Under the pieces are notes generated by a model. That model was not told the origin of the DNA. It searched no databases and was given only the letters and a program-made list of their open reading frames with translations. Below are positions 9,159 to 16,971 of a DNA stretch of 64,000 bases, piece by piece. The translations under genes were made by a program, and so were the position numbers. The stretch comes from Actinoallomurus liliacearum (GTDB lineage: Bacteria; Actinomycetota; Actinomycetes; Streptosporangiales; Streptosporangiaceae), in NCBI RefSeq assembly GCF_039542035.1, contig NZ_BAABHJ010000008.1, forward strand, positions 1-64,000, read 5' to 3'. How positions within the stretch are numbered: position 1 is the stretch's first letter; each line of letters opens with the position of its first letter.

Positions 9159-10004
9159 TCACGCATGCGCCGGGGCCGCGAAGCGGACGGCCATGATGGG
9201 CAGGCCGGTGACGCCGAGCTCCCGTATCGGGCGGAGGCGGTTCAGCAGCGGGAACAGCGCGCCGTACAGGGGCCCGCGACCGCGCGGAGGACGCAGGTCG
9301 CGAAGCTCGGCGACGCCGTCGAGCGCCCGGATCCGGGCCTTCTCCGCCGCGTCCACGGCCCATGGCATCGGCGGCGCCTGGTAGCCCTGGGCCGTCGTCA
9401 TCCGGCCCTCCAGGGTGCGGCGGCTGAACCACGGCGGCACTCCGTCGAAGATCATCGTGGCGCCCGGGAAGCGCTCCGCGCACCAGGCGAGGAGCCGGTG
9501 GACCTGATCGGGCTCGAAGTACATGAGCAGGCCCTGGGCCGACAGGAGCAGGCCGTTCGCGGGGTCCGCGTGCCGCGTCCACTCCTCTTCCAGCGCGGAA
9601 CACGCCACCGTCCGCCGGCGGGGCGGGTCGTCGGGCAGCAGGCGCGCCCGCAGTTCGGCGGTCTCCGGCAGTTCGACGGTGAGCCAGCGGACCCGGCCGT
9701 TGTCGACCCGCCAGAACTGCGTCTCCAGGCCCTCGCCGAGCGCGACCACCTGACCGTCGGGATGCTCGTCGAGGAACCGCCGGACCTCCTGGTCGAAGCG
9801 GCGCGCGCGCAGGGCCTGCCACTGGCCCAGCCGTCCCGCGCCGAACCGGTCCGCGAACGGATAGTCGAGTGCGTCGACCAGCTCGACGGCCTTGGGATCG
9901 CGCAGGACCGCGTCCGGCCGCCCGGCCTCGGCCGCGCGCTGATAGAGGTTCCAGAGCAGCGTCTCCGGGACTCCGTCGAGCGCGACCTTCTCACGATCCG
10001 GCAT
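9159..10004 (-). CDS. SAM-dependent methyltransferase, leucine carboxyl methyltransferase-like family
   Basis: A 281-residue protein matching the PPM/LCMT-type class I methyltransferases common in actinobacteria. It has an N-terminal helical cap (ETLLWNLYQRAAEAGRP), then DYPFADRFG and RARRFDQEVRRFLDEHP. The SAM-binding strand-loop VVALGEGLETQFWRVDNG follows, then VELPETAELRARLLP, and ANGLLLSAQGLLMYF where these enzymes keep VAEGVLMYL. I start at the ATG (10004) because AGGAGAG lies just upstream and the longer frame runs through the tRNA. The methyl acceptor is unknown; in some relatives it is a natural product. Confidence 0.8.
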   Translation of the reverse strand: MPDREKVALDGVPETLLWNLYQRAAEAGRPDAVLRDPKAVELVDALDYPFADRFGAGRLGQWQALRARRFDQEVRRFLDEHPDGQVVALGEGLETQFWRVDNGRVRWLTVELPETAELRARLLPDDPPRRRTVACSALEEEWTRHADPANGLLLSAQGLLMYFEPDQVHRLLAWCAERFPGATMIFDGVPPWFSRRTLEGRMTTAQGYQAPPMPWAVDAAEKARIRALDGVAELRDLRPPRGRGPLYGALFPLLNRLRPIRELGVTGLPIMAVRFAAPAHA

Positions 10005-10085
10005 CCCGCTCTCCTTCCGTACGGCGGGCCATCGGATGAGACGGTGCTGCGATCCCCGACGGTTCCGTGCGGCAGTCCGCGCATG

Positions 10086-10121
10086 AAAAAGAGGCCCGGA
10101 GAGTCGAACTCTCCGGGCCTC
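10086..10121 (-). terminator. Intrinsic terminator of initiator tRNA copy 1
   Basis: A perfect 13-bp stem (10091-10103 with 10109-10121, loop of 5) is followed on the minus strand by five T residues (10086-10090). It lies 2 bases after the 3' end of the tRNA. Confidence 0.9.
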
Positions 10122-10123
10122 AC

Positions 10124-10200
10124 TGGTAGCGGGGGCAGGATTTGAACCTGCGACCTCTGGGTTATGAGCCCAGCGAGCTACCGAGCTGCTCCACCCCGCG
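10124..10200 (-). tRNA. Initiator tRNA-fMet (CAT anticodon), copy 1
   Basis: A 77-nt cloverleaf on the minus strand, starting CGCGGGGTGGAGCAG and ending CCCCCGCTACCA, with CCA encoded. The anticodon loop is CTCATAA on a stem with three consecutive G-C pairs. The first and seventy-second bases do not pair (C and T). Both are initiator hallmarks. A second copy, identical over the sequence I compared, is at 11166-11242. Confidence 0.95.
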
Positions 10201-10213
10201 TCGGTGTGCTCAT

Positions 10214-10242
10214 ACGTTATGCGGACACGACGCCCCGCGCAA
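10214..10242 (-). promoter_or_regulatory. Promoter of initiator tRNA copy 1
   Basis: Minus-strand TTGCGC (10237-10242), 17-base spacer, TAACGT (10214-10219), 14 bases before the tRNA. The bases CGAT precede the -35, as in the promoter of the second copy, suggesting the promoter was duplicated with the gene. Confidence 0.7.
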
Positions 10243-10344
10243 ATCGATTCCGCGATCGGCCCGTCCCCCGGAGGAGGCGGCGAGGAGCCCTGGCCGGTCG
10301 GCACGGACCCGGCGGACCGCGTCGGGCGACGGAGCCGACGCCTC

Positions 10345-10689
10345 GACGACGGACTCGACGGTCACCATCACCGCGACCCGCGCGGCGGGTCCTGGTCTGC
10401 GGGCGGCCGACGTGATCACCTGCAAGATCACCACTCACAGCCCGCACTACTCCCACCATGCGCACGCGAAGAACCGCGACATCGTGAACGTCACCGCCGA
10501 CATCAAGTGCACCAAGAAGGTCGCGGCCATCTCCATCCAGGTCGCGCTCTACAAGAACAACACCCTGTACACGAAGAGCGGCGTCAAGCGGAACGCCGGC
10601 AAGAATCACCTCAGCCAGAATGCCGCTCGCCGGTGCGTCAAGAAGCAGCACTACACCGGGGTCTCCGCCGGAACGGTCGTCTGCGCCCC
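10345..10689 (+). pseudogene. Remnant of a small secreted protein gene
   Basis: One frame encodes a plausible Cys-containing secreted domain: VITCKITTHSPHYSHH, DIVNVTADIKCTKKVAAISI, VALYKNNTLYTKSG, then CVKKQHYTGVSAGTVVCAPAG. The composition (Lys, Asn, Thr rich) differs sharply from surrounding shadows. It resembles a recurrent family of short exported actinomycete proteins. There is no recognisable start, signal peptide or natural end: the upstream frame is disturbed, and around 10690 the sequence switches to the antisense of another broken gene. I infer a truncated remnant. Confidence 0.55.
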
Positions 10690-11079
10690 GGCAGGTGGAA
10701 TCGCGGGCCGTCGGCGTCGAGCCAGCCCCAGCCGTCCCACAGGCCGAAGTAGCAGTGCCCCGGCGTCGCGGTGTGCGCCGCGAGGATCTCGCAGAGGACC
10801 GGCAGCAGCCCGGCGGGGAACGACCCGGCCCACGGCCTCCTCGGGCCCGGCGATGTCCTTGAAGCGCGTACGGGAGTCGAGGGCCCGCCCGGAGCGTTCC
10901 GCGATCTCCCGCCAGCGCAGCGGCCGTCCGTCCGCGGCCTCCACGGGGTGCGGCAGCCGCGCGTACGCCGCGAACCCGTCGGGCAGCAGCGCGTGCACGC
11001 CGGAATCGAAGTCACCGGCCTCTGCCTCGATCCACGCGGCGGGCGCGACGTCGGTGAGGGGCCGCGGGCGAGAGACCAT
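10690..11079 (-). pseudogene. Truncated and frameshifted hypothetical protein gene
   Basis: From an ATG at 11079 the minus strand reads WIEAEAGDFDSGVHALLPDG, then FAAYARLPHPVE and RWREIAERSGRALDS up to about 10830. There the frame must shift by one base to continue as SFPAGLLPVLCEILAAHTAT, then CYFGLWDGWGWLDADGPRF and HLPG, ending abruptly near 10690. That pattern matches a conserved actinobacterial hypothetical family (function unknown to me) lacking its C-terminal part. The end abuts the head of another gene remnant on the opposite strand, so a deletion or rearrangement joined two genes here. Confidence 0.6.
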
Positions 11080-11124
11080 GGCTCAAGCCTCCGGCGCGGC
11101 CGGTGGATCGCGCAAGCGAATGAA

Positions 11125-11161
11125 ACGAAAGAGGCCCAGAGGATGATCCTCTGGGCCTCTT
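11125..11161 (-). terminator. Intrinsic terminator of initiator tRNA copy 2
   Basis: A near-perfect stem AAGAGGCCCAGAGGA / TCCTCTGGGCCTCTT (about 11129-11161, loop of 3) is followed on the minus strand by TTTCGTTTCA. It shares the GAGGCCC core with the terminator of copy 1 but has diverged in the stem top. Confidence 0.8.
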
Positions 11162-11165
11162 CACC

Positions 11166-11242
11166 TGGTAGCGGGGGCAGGATTTGAACCTGCGACCTCT
11201 GGGTTATGAGCCCAGCGAGCTACCGAGCTGCTCCACCCCGCG
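11166..11242 (-). tRNA. Initiator tRNA-fMet (CAT anticodon), copy 2
   Basis: The 77 bases appear identical to those of copy 1: same CGCGGGG acceptor start, CTCATAA anticodon loop, three G-C pairs in the anticodon stem and encoded CCA. It has its own promoter and terminator, so both copies are likely active. Confidence 0.95.
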
Positions 11243-11253
11243 GCGATGCCCCA

Positions 11254-11282
11254 ACTCTATGGGGCACGTGGTGTGGTTGCAA
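11254..11282 (-). promoter_or_regulatory. Promoter of initiator tRNA copy 2
   Basis: Minus-strand TTGCAA (11277-11282), 17-base spacer, TAGAGT (11254-11259), preceded by CGAT as in copy 1. Confidence 0.7.
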
Positions 11283-11292
11283 ATCGACGGCC

Positions 11293-14205
11293 TCACCGCG
11301 TCGGCCTCGGCGTCGGTGTGGGTGCTGCGGGCGGGGTGGTCGTGGGCGTCGGGCTCGGCGTCGCGGGTGTCGTCGGCGCCGGCCGCGCGTTGCTCTGTTT
11401 CTGCAGCCTGGCCAGCTCGTCCAGGGCCGCCTTCAGCCGTTTCTGCGCCTCGCCGTACCCGGCCCAGTCGTTGTTCTTCAGCGCGGTCTGGGCGTCGCCG
11501 TACGCGCGGTTCGCCGCGTCGATCGCGGCACGGATGTCCTCGTTGGCCTGCAGCGGCGGGCCGGCGCTCGCCGCCGCGCCGCCGCCGAGCACCTGGCCCA
11601 GCGCGTCCTGGAGGGTGGCGCCGAAGCCGATGTCGTCGCCGTACGAGACGAGGACCCGTTTCAACAGCGGGTAGGCGCCGCCTCCGGAGTTCGCCTGCAG
11701 GTAGATGGGTTCGACGTACAGGAATCCGCCGCCGAACGGCAGCGTCAGCAGGTTGCCGCTCACCGTCCTGGACCCGGGACCGCGCAGCAGGGTCAGCTGC
11801 TGGGACACGGTCGGGTTGTTCTCGAAGGTGTTCTGCACCTGCTCCGGCCCCGGGGTCACCTGGCTGCGCGGCACCTGGAGGATGCGGATCCGGCCGTAGG
11901 TGGGGCTCGTCGGCACGCTGTCGACGGCCATGAAGGCGGTCAGGTTGGTGACCTTGCCCTTCGGCGTGAACGTCGAGGTCAGCGAGAAGCCCGGGTCGTT
12001 CTGGCCGGGCATCTTGACGCTCAGGTAGTAGGGCGGCTCGACGGTGCCCTCGCCGGTCGGGTCATTGGGGATCTGCCAGAAGTCGCCGCCGCCGTAGAAG
12101 GCCTGCGGGTTCTGGACGTGGTAGCGGGCGAGGATCCGGCGCTGCACCTTGAACAGGTCCTCCGGGTACCGCAGGTGCGCCAGGAGGTCGTTCGGGATCG
12201 CCGACCGCGGGCGTACGGTGCCGGGGAACGCCTTCATCCACGTCTTGAGGACCGGGTCGCTTCCGTCCCAGGCGTAGAGGGTGACGGTGCCGTCATAGGC
12301 GTCGACCGTCGCCTTCACCGAGTTGCGCATGTAGTTGATGCGGTCTCCGGCCTGGGCCGCGACCGACACCCGGCTCTCGGTGTTGGTGTCCCGCGTGGCG
12401 TCGGCCAGGCTCGTACGCTCCGAGTACGGGTAGTTCGCCGCGGTGGTGTAGCCGTCGACGATCCACGTGATCCGCCCGCCGACGACCGCCGGGTAGGGAT
12501 TGCCGTCGACCTTGAGCCAGGGCGCGACCTTCTGCACGCGCTCGCGCGGCGTGCGGTCGTACAGGATCCGGGATCTGGAGTTGATCGCCCCGGACAGCAG
12601 GAGGTTCTTCTCCTTGAACCGCAGGGCGTACAGGGTCCGGTCGAACAGCGAGCCGATCGGGACGCCACCCTTGCCGTCGTAGGCGGTGTTGGCCTGCCCG
12701 CTGGCGTTCTTGTCGTCCGGATAGTCGACCTCGCGTTGCGCCGTGCCGCCGACGATGGAGTAGCCGGGTGAGCGCTCGCCGAAGTAGACGCGCGGCTGGG
12801 CGATGTTCAGCGACCCGGTCGGGGGGATGTCCTTCTCGGTGAAGACCGGCGCGCCCTGGACGTCGACCTGGTTGCCCGGGGCGGCGACGAAGCCGTACCC
12901 GTGCGTGTAGACGAGATGGCTGTTGATCCAGTTGGTCTGGCCGGGCGGTGGGCCCTCGAGCTCCCGTACGGCGACGACGGTGTCCCGCAGGGCACCGGTG
13001 TCATCGGGGTACCGGTCGATGTCCAGCGGATTGGCGAACTTGTACCAGCCCTTGATCTGCTGGAGCTGCTGGTACGTCGGCGAGACGACGGCGGGGTCGA
13101 GCAGGCGCACGTTGGGGAGGGTGGAGGTCTCCTGCTTGGCCTGCTCCGGGGACAGCTTGGTGTTCGGCACGTAGTCGGTGACCTGGGCGCCCGCCACGCC
13201 GTACGCCTGGCGGGTGGCCGCGATGTTGCGGCCGATGTACCGGGACTCCTTGTCCACCTCGTTGGGTTTGACCTGGAAGGTCTGGATCAGCAGCGGGTAG
13301 ACGCCGCCGATGAGGATCGCCGACAGCACGAGCAGGCCGAATGCCATCCCGGGCAGCATCGCGCCGCGCCGCACCAGCGTGGCGAAGAACATCAGCGCGC
13401 AGATCAGCGCGATCACCGCGAGGATGGTCTTGGCGGGCAGCACGGCGTTGACGTCGGTGTACGACGGGCCGGTGACGACCCCGCGCTGGGAGTCGACCAG
13501 GCCCCACCGGTCGAACCAGTACGCGACCGCCTTCAGGAGCACGAAGACGCCGAACAGCACGGACAGGTGCGCGCGCGCCGCCGACCCGACCCGCTCCCCC
13601 GGTCCCTGCAGCCGTAGTCCGCCGTACAGGTAGTGCACGATCAGCGCCGCGACGAAGGCCAGGATGACCGCCGCGAACAGGAAGCCGAGCACCAGCCGCA
13701 GCAGGGGGTAGGTGAAGACGAAGAACGAGATGTCCTTGTGGAACTGCGGGTCCTTGATGTGGAACGGCTGCCGGTTCACGAACGCGAGCCAGGTCCGCCA
13801 CTGCCCGGCCGCCGAGGAGCCGGCCAGCAGGCCCGCCAGCGTCAGCACCCCGGCCACCAGAAGCCGGCGGTACGGGTCGACCGCGGCGCGGTAGCGGTCG
13901 AGCCCCTGCTGCTCGACCGACGCCGGCCGGTCCGGCGGGCGCAGGCGGTAGGCGAGGACGACGTTGGCGCCGAGGACGAGGATCATCAGCAGACCGGCGC
14001 ACAGGAACAGCGTCACGCGCGTCGTGATCTGCTTGGTGTACACCGAGGAGAACCCGACGGAGCGGTACCACAGCACATCGGTCCATATCGCGGTGAACGC
14101 GAAGAAGACCGCGACCAGGATCGCCAGGATGACGATGACGCGCACCAGCAGCCGTGATCGGCCCACGCGGATCCGGCCGAAAGAGCCGGGGCTTCGGAAG
14201 GACAC
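11293..14205 (-). CDS. UPF0182 family integral membrane protein
   Basis: About 970 residues. The N-terminal third has roughly seven membrane helices (first LVRVIVILAILVAVFFAF; others near 60, 115, 170, 215, 260 and 290). A long extracytoplasmic domain of the UPF0182 type follows, then a Pro/Thr-rich tail (PTTPATPSPTPTTTPPA and onward). The family is near-universal in actinobacteria; its function is unknown. I prefer the second GTG (14205), six bases after AAGGGGA; a GTG two codons earlier (14211) sits too close to that site. It faces away from the PPA1309 and PDZ-protease genes, an arrangement widely conserved in the phylum. Confidence 0.9.
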   Translation of the reverse strand: MSFRSPGSFGRIRVGRSRLLVRVIVILAILVAVFFAFTAIWTDVLWYRSVGFSSVYTKQITTRVTLFLCAGLLMILVLGANVVLAYRLRPPDRPASVEQQGLDRYRAAVDPYRRLLVAGVLTLAGLLAGSSAAGQWRTWLAFVNRQPFHIKDPQFHKDISFFVFTYPLLRLVLGFLFAAVILAFVAALIVHYLYGGLRLQGPGERVGSAARAHLSVLFGVFVLLKAVAYWFDRWGLVDSQRGVVTGPSYTDVNAVLPAKTILAVIALICALMFFATLVRRGAMLPGMAFGLLVLSAILIGGVYPLLIQTFQVKPNEVDKESRYIGRNIAATRQAYGVAGAQVTDYVPNTKLSPEQAKQETSTLPNVRLLDPAVVSPTYQQLQQIKGWYKFANPLDIDRYPDDTGALRDTVVAVRELEGPPPGQTNWINSHLVYTHGYGFVAAPGNQVDVQGAPVFTEKDIPPTGSLNIAQPRVYFGERSPGYSIVGGTAQREVDYPDDKNASGQANTAYDGKGGVPIGSLFDRTLYALRFKEKNLLLSGAINSRSRILYDRTPRERVQKVAPWLKVDGNPYPAVVGGRITWIVDGYTTAANYPYSERTSLADATRDTNTESRVSVAAQAGDRINYMRNSVKATVDAYDGTVTLYAWDGSDPVLKTWMKAFPGTVRPRSAIPNDLLAHLRYPEDLFKVQRRILARYHVQNPQAFYGGGDFWQIPNDPTGEGTVEPPYYLSVKMPGQNDPGFSLTSTFTPKGKVTNLTAFMAVDSVPTSPTYGRIRILQVPRSQVTPGPEQVQNTFENNPTVSQQLTLLRGPGSRTVSGNLLTLPFGGGFLYVEPIYLQANSGGGAYPLLKRVLVSYGDDIGFGATLQDALGQVLGGGAAASAGPPLQANEDIRAAIDAANRAYGDAQTALKNNDWAGYGEAQKRLKAALDELARLQKQSNARPAPTTPATPSPTPTTTPPAAPTPTPRPTR

Positions 14206-14324
14206 GGCCACTCCCCTTCGCCGGGTGTCTCTGAGGGCAACTTACCGACCCCTCCCCGGGTTCCCGCGACGGCCCGGACCACCTGTGGCCGAAAGGTGGC
14301 CGGCGACGATGAAAAGATGAGCCA

Positions 14325-14825
14325 ATGACCCGATTGGAAGAGGTCGTCCGCGACCTCGAACGGCATGCGGCCGCCACCGGCTGGGACGCCCCGCCCCGGC
14401 TGTACGCCCTGGTGGCGGCCCCGGAGCTGAACCGCAACGAGCCGGAGCTCGCCCGGCAGCTCGGCATCCCGGACGAGCCCGACGGCATCGCCGCCCTCGA
14501 ACAGCCGGACCTGCCGCTCGACCGGCCGATCGAGGACGTCCTGCACGGCATCGAATGGCCCGGCGAGGTCGCCGGCTGCGCGCTGATCCTCGAGCGGATC
14601 CTGCTGCCGGAGGGCGCCGAGGAGGAGGCGCCGGACGAGGACCCGGTGACCTGGGCCGCCCGGCACCCCGGCCGCGAGGACGTACGCCTCGTCGTGGGCG
14701 TGCTGCGCGACGGCTCCCATTACTCGGCCATGCGGCTGCGCGGTCACGACAGCGACGGCGCGGTGCTCACCGGCCCCGACCTCGTCCCCCACCTGACCGA
14801 CGCGCTCGCCTCGACGCTCAGCTGA
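14325..14825 (+). CDS. PPA1309 family protein
   Basis: A 166-residue acidic cytosolic protein recognisable from PRLYALVAAPELNRNEPEL, GIEWPGEVAGCALILERILL and DVRLVVGVLRDGSHYSAMRL. The family is conserved in actinobacteria next to UPF0182 and the PDZ protease; its role is unknown. It starts at the ATG 114 bases from the divergent UPF0182 gene and converges on the protease gene. Confidence 0.85.
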   Translation: MTRLEEVVRDLERHAAATGWDAPPRLYALVAAPELNRNEPELARQLGIPDEPDGIAALEQPDLPLDRPIEDVLHGIEWPGEVAGCALILERILLPEGAEEEAPDEDPVTWAARHPGREDVRLVVGVLRDGSHYSAMRLRGHDSDGAVLTGPDLVPHLTDALASTLS

Positions 14826-14866
14826 CGGCGTCTCCGCCGGCTCGTTCGTTCGCGCCGACGGGGACG

Positions 14867-14970
14867 CTCCGCCGGCCCGGCAGGCGGAAACGCTCACCCG
14901 ACCCGGGCCTGCGAGCTGCTCAGCCCGCCGGGCAGGCGGAGGTACTCAGGCGGCCGGGCAGGCGGGGACG
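14867..14970 (-). repeat. Degenerate 26-bp repeats spanning the protease stop codon
   Basis: Two adjacent 26-base copies (14919-14944 and 14945-14970) share the core GCCGGGCAGGCGG, and a third, separated copy lies at 14867-14892. The protease stop codon (14946-14948) is inside the third unit; the other two lie downstream of the gene. I read this as duplication of the last codons, with later divergence. Confidence 0.6.
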
Positions 14971-16010
14971 CCGCCCTGGCCGGTCCGGATGGCGGTCAGG
15001 GCCTGCAGGGCGCCGTGCATGGTGTCCACCCGGACCAGCCGCAGGCCCTTGGGCTTGGAGGCGACGGCGTCGGCGCAGTTCTGCGTCGGGGTGAGGAAGA
15101 TCGTGGCGCCCGCCTGCCGCGCGGCGACCATCTTCTGCTGGATCCCGCCGATCGGCCCGACCTGACCGTCCGGGGTGATCGTTCCGGTGCCCGCGATGAA
15201 CCGGCCGCCGGTGATGTCCTCGGGCGTCAGCTTGTCGTAGATGCCGAGCGAGAACATCAGCCCGGCGCTGGGACCTCCTATGTCACCGACGCTGATCTTG
15301 ACGGTGACGGGGAACTGGTACTTCTCCTTCAGGATCACGCCCACGATGGCCTTGCCGGCTCGGTCGCCCGTCTTGTCCGGCGAGACCACCGTCTTCACGG
15401 GAACCTGGGTGTCCTTGCCGTCCCGCTTGACGGTGAAGGTCACCGTGTCGCCGGGCTTGTGCGCGCCGACGGCCGCGGTGACGCCGGGCATGTCCTTGAT
15501 CTGCTTGCCGTCGATCGCGGTGATCTGGTCGCCGGGCCGCAGCCGGCCGTCCGACGGGAGCCCCTTCTGCACGGAGTCGACCAGGACGGCGGTGGTCACC
15601 GGCTTGTGCAGCTCGTGCATCGCGGCGGCCGTGGCGGACTCCTGGGAGTTCGCCATCTCCTGGACGTTCTCCTGATCCACCTTCTTGCTGGAGACGTTCT
15701 TCGGGAAGATCGTCTCTTCGGGAACGACGGCGACGTCCGGGTCGAACCAGCCGCGCAGCGCGGTGAACAGGTCGATCCGGTTGCCCGGCCCCCCCTGGTA
15801 GGCGACCGTGACGAAGTTGAGGTGTCCCTCCGTGGGGTAGGTCTGCGCGCCGGTGATCTGGATCAGCGGCGCCTTGCCGAGCGCGCCCAGCGTGTCGGAC
15901 GTCGGGCCGGGCCGGAGCGCGACGTACGGCACGGGCATGACTGCCGCGGCCAGGCCCAGTAGGAGGATCAGGAGGCTCGCGACGACCAGAGTGGCAGCAC
16001 GGCGGGACAT
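14946..16010 (-). CDS. Membrane-anchored PDZ / Lon-like (S16) protease, YlbL family
   Basis: A 354-residue protein with one N-terminal transmembrane helix (TLVVASLLILLLGLAAAVMP). An extracytoplasmic region and a PDZ domain (about 130-215; GLRPGD-like loop at GRLRPGDQITAIDGK) follow. The C-terminal S16 domain has the serine in GDIGGPSAGLMFSL and the paired lysine in GIQQKMVAA, a Ser-Lys dyad. Start taken at the ATG directly before RRAATLVV; upstream frame is non-membranous and unlikely. Substrates unknown. Ends at CPAA-stop within a repeated sequence. Confidence 0.9.
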   Translation of the reverse strand: MSRRAATLVVASLLILLLGLAAAVMPVPYVALRPGPTSDTLGALGKAPLIQITGAQTYPTEGHLNFVTVAYQGGPGNRIDLFTALRGWFDPDVAVVPEETIFPKNVSSKKVDQENVQEMANSQESATAAAMHELHKPVTTAVLVDSVQKGLPSDGRLRPGDQITAIDGKQIKDMPGVTAAVGAHKPGDTVTFTVKRDGKDTQVPVKTVVSPDKTGDRAGKAIVGVILKEKYQFPVTVKISVGDIGGPSAGLMFSLGIYDKLTPEDITGGRFIAGTGTITPDGQVGPIGGIQQKMVAARQAGATIFLTPTQNCADAVASKPKGLRLVRVDTMHGALQALTAIRTGQGGVPACPAA

Positions 16011-16020
16011 GCCCGGAAGC

Positions 16021-16212
16021 CTACGCGGTCGACCGAGGCCGCCGTCCCCGGGTCTTGCGGCGCGGCCGCTCCATGGCGTCACGGAACCGCTGGAAGTGTT
16101 CGATCTCCTCGAACGACCTCCGTACACGTGGCCTGCGTCCCCGCAGGGTCATCAGGGCCCCCGTCAGCAGGGCCACGGCCACCGGGATGGCCCACCACGC
16201 CAGAATGGACAT
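16021..16212 (-). CDS. Small single-pass membrane protein
   Basis: A 63-residue product starting at an ATG 5 bases after GAGGTGA. One membrane helix (ILAWWAIPVAVALLTGALM) is followed by a very basic cytoplasmic tail (RRPRVRRSFEEIEHFQRF, then RPRRKTRGRRPR). It lies between MoaE and the PDZ protease, all leftward and close together, so probably cotranscribed. I do not recognise a function. Confidence 0.7.
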   Translation of the reverse strand: MSILAWWAIPVAVALLTGALMTLRGRRPRVRRSFEEIEHFQRFRDAMERPRRKTRGRRPRSTA

Positions 16213-16270
16213 GCGCGTCACCTCGGTACGAAGCGTTATACCCAGGGTAACCTGCATGCTCCGCCGCAGG

Positions 16271-16738
16271 TCAGTCTGTGCCCACCCATTCTTCGTCCCC
16301 GTCCGTGAAGCGCTGATGCTTCCAGATGGGAACCTCCGCCTTGAGGTCGTCGATCAACTTCCGGCAGGCCGCGAACGCCTCCGCGCGGTGCGGGCAGGCG
16401 GCGGCCACGACGACGGCCAGATCGCCGATCTCCAGATCGCCGACCCGGTGCGTCGCCGCGAGCGCGCGTACGGGGAACTCCGCGGCGACCTTCTCCAGGA
16501 CCGTGCGCAGCGCCTCGACGGCGGTCGGATGCGCGGAGTACGACAGCCGCGCCACCGCGCGCCGATGATCCTCATCGCGCACGGTCCCGACGAACAGCGC
16601 CGTGCCGCCCGCACCGGGGTCGGTGACGGCGGCGAGCACCTCGTCCACGGAGAGCGCGGTGTCACGGATTTCGGCCAAGCGGATCACGTCCACGGGACGA
16701 ACGGTACCCGCTGGCCGGAAGTCGCCCCTGGTCAGCAT
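16271..16738 (-). CDS. moaE: Molybdopterin synthase catalytic subunit MoaE
   Basis: Inserts sulfur into cyclic pyranopterin to make molybdopterin, together with MoaD. The 155-residue protein has the MoaE hallmarks: GGTALFVGTVRDEDHRRAV near the N-terminus, ATHRVGDLEIGDLAVVVAAA in the middle and VPIWKHQRFTDGDEEWVG at the end, including the catalytic lysine of WKHQ. No other moa gene is in the window. The start is uncertain: the ATG at 16738 and a GTG at 16693 are both possible, and neither has a good ribosome site. Confidence 0.9.
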   Translation of the reverse strand: MLTRGDFRPAGTVRPVDVIRLAEIRDTALSVDEVLAAVTDPGAGGTALFVGTVRDEDHRRAVARLSYSAHPTAVEALRTVLEKVAAEFPVRALAATHRVGDLEIGDLAVVVAAACPHRAEAFAACRKLIDDLKAEVPIWKHQRFTDGDEEWVGTD

Positions 16739-16903
16739 CGACGGGAGTTACGAGGCATAGGCGGGCCTGTCGGTCGCATCCGCGAGGTGTTCCGGCCATC
16801 GGCCATCGCACCCGCGAAGCCCGAAACCGCTCCCGCGCAACGGTCGTCTCGACCGCACCCCGCCGACGCGGCAACGGCCGGACCGAGGCCGCCGCGCGCC
16901 GCC

Positions 16904-16971
16904 GAGACCAGCTACGCCACTCGCGCCGGGCGCCGTTGAGACTAGCTGCGGCGCTTGCGCCGGGCGCGCCG
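16904..16971 (-). repeat. Imperfect tandem duplication across the epimerase stop codon (2 x 34 bp)
   Basis: Copy A (16904-16937) and copy B (16938-16971) both begin GAGAC(C/T)AGCT and contain GCGCCGGGCGC. The gene ends inside copy B (RRKRRS-stop). In copy A the stop position is mutated to TGG. A copy of the gene end has been added downstream and decayed. Confidence 0.6.
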
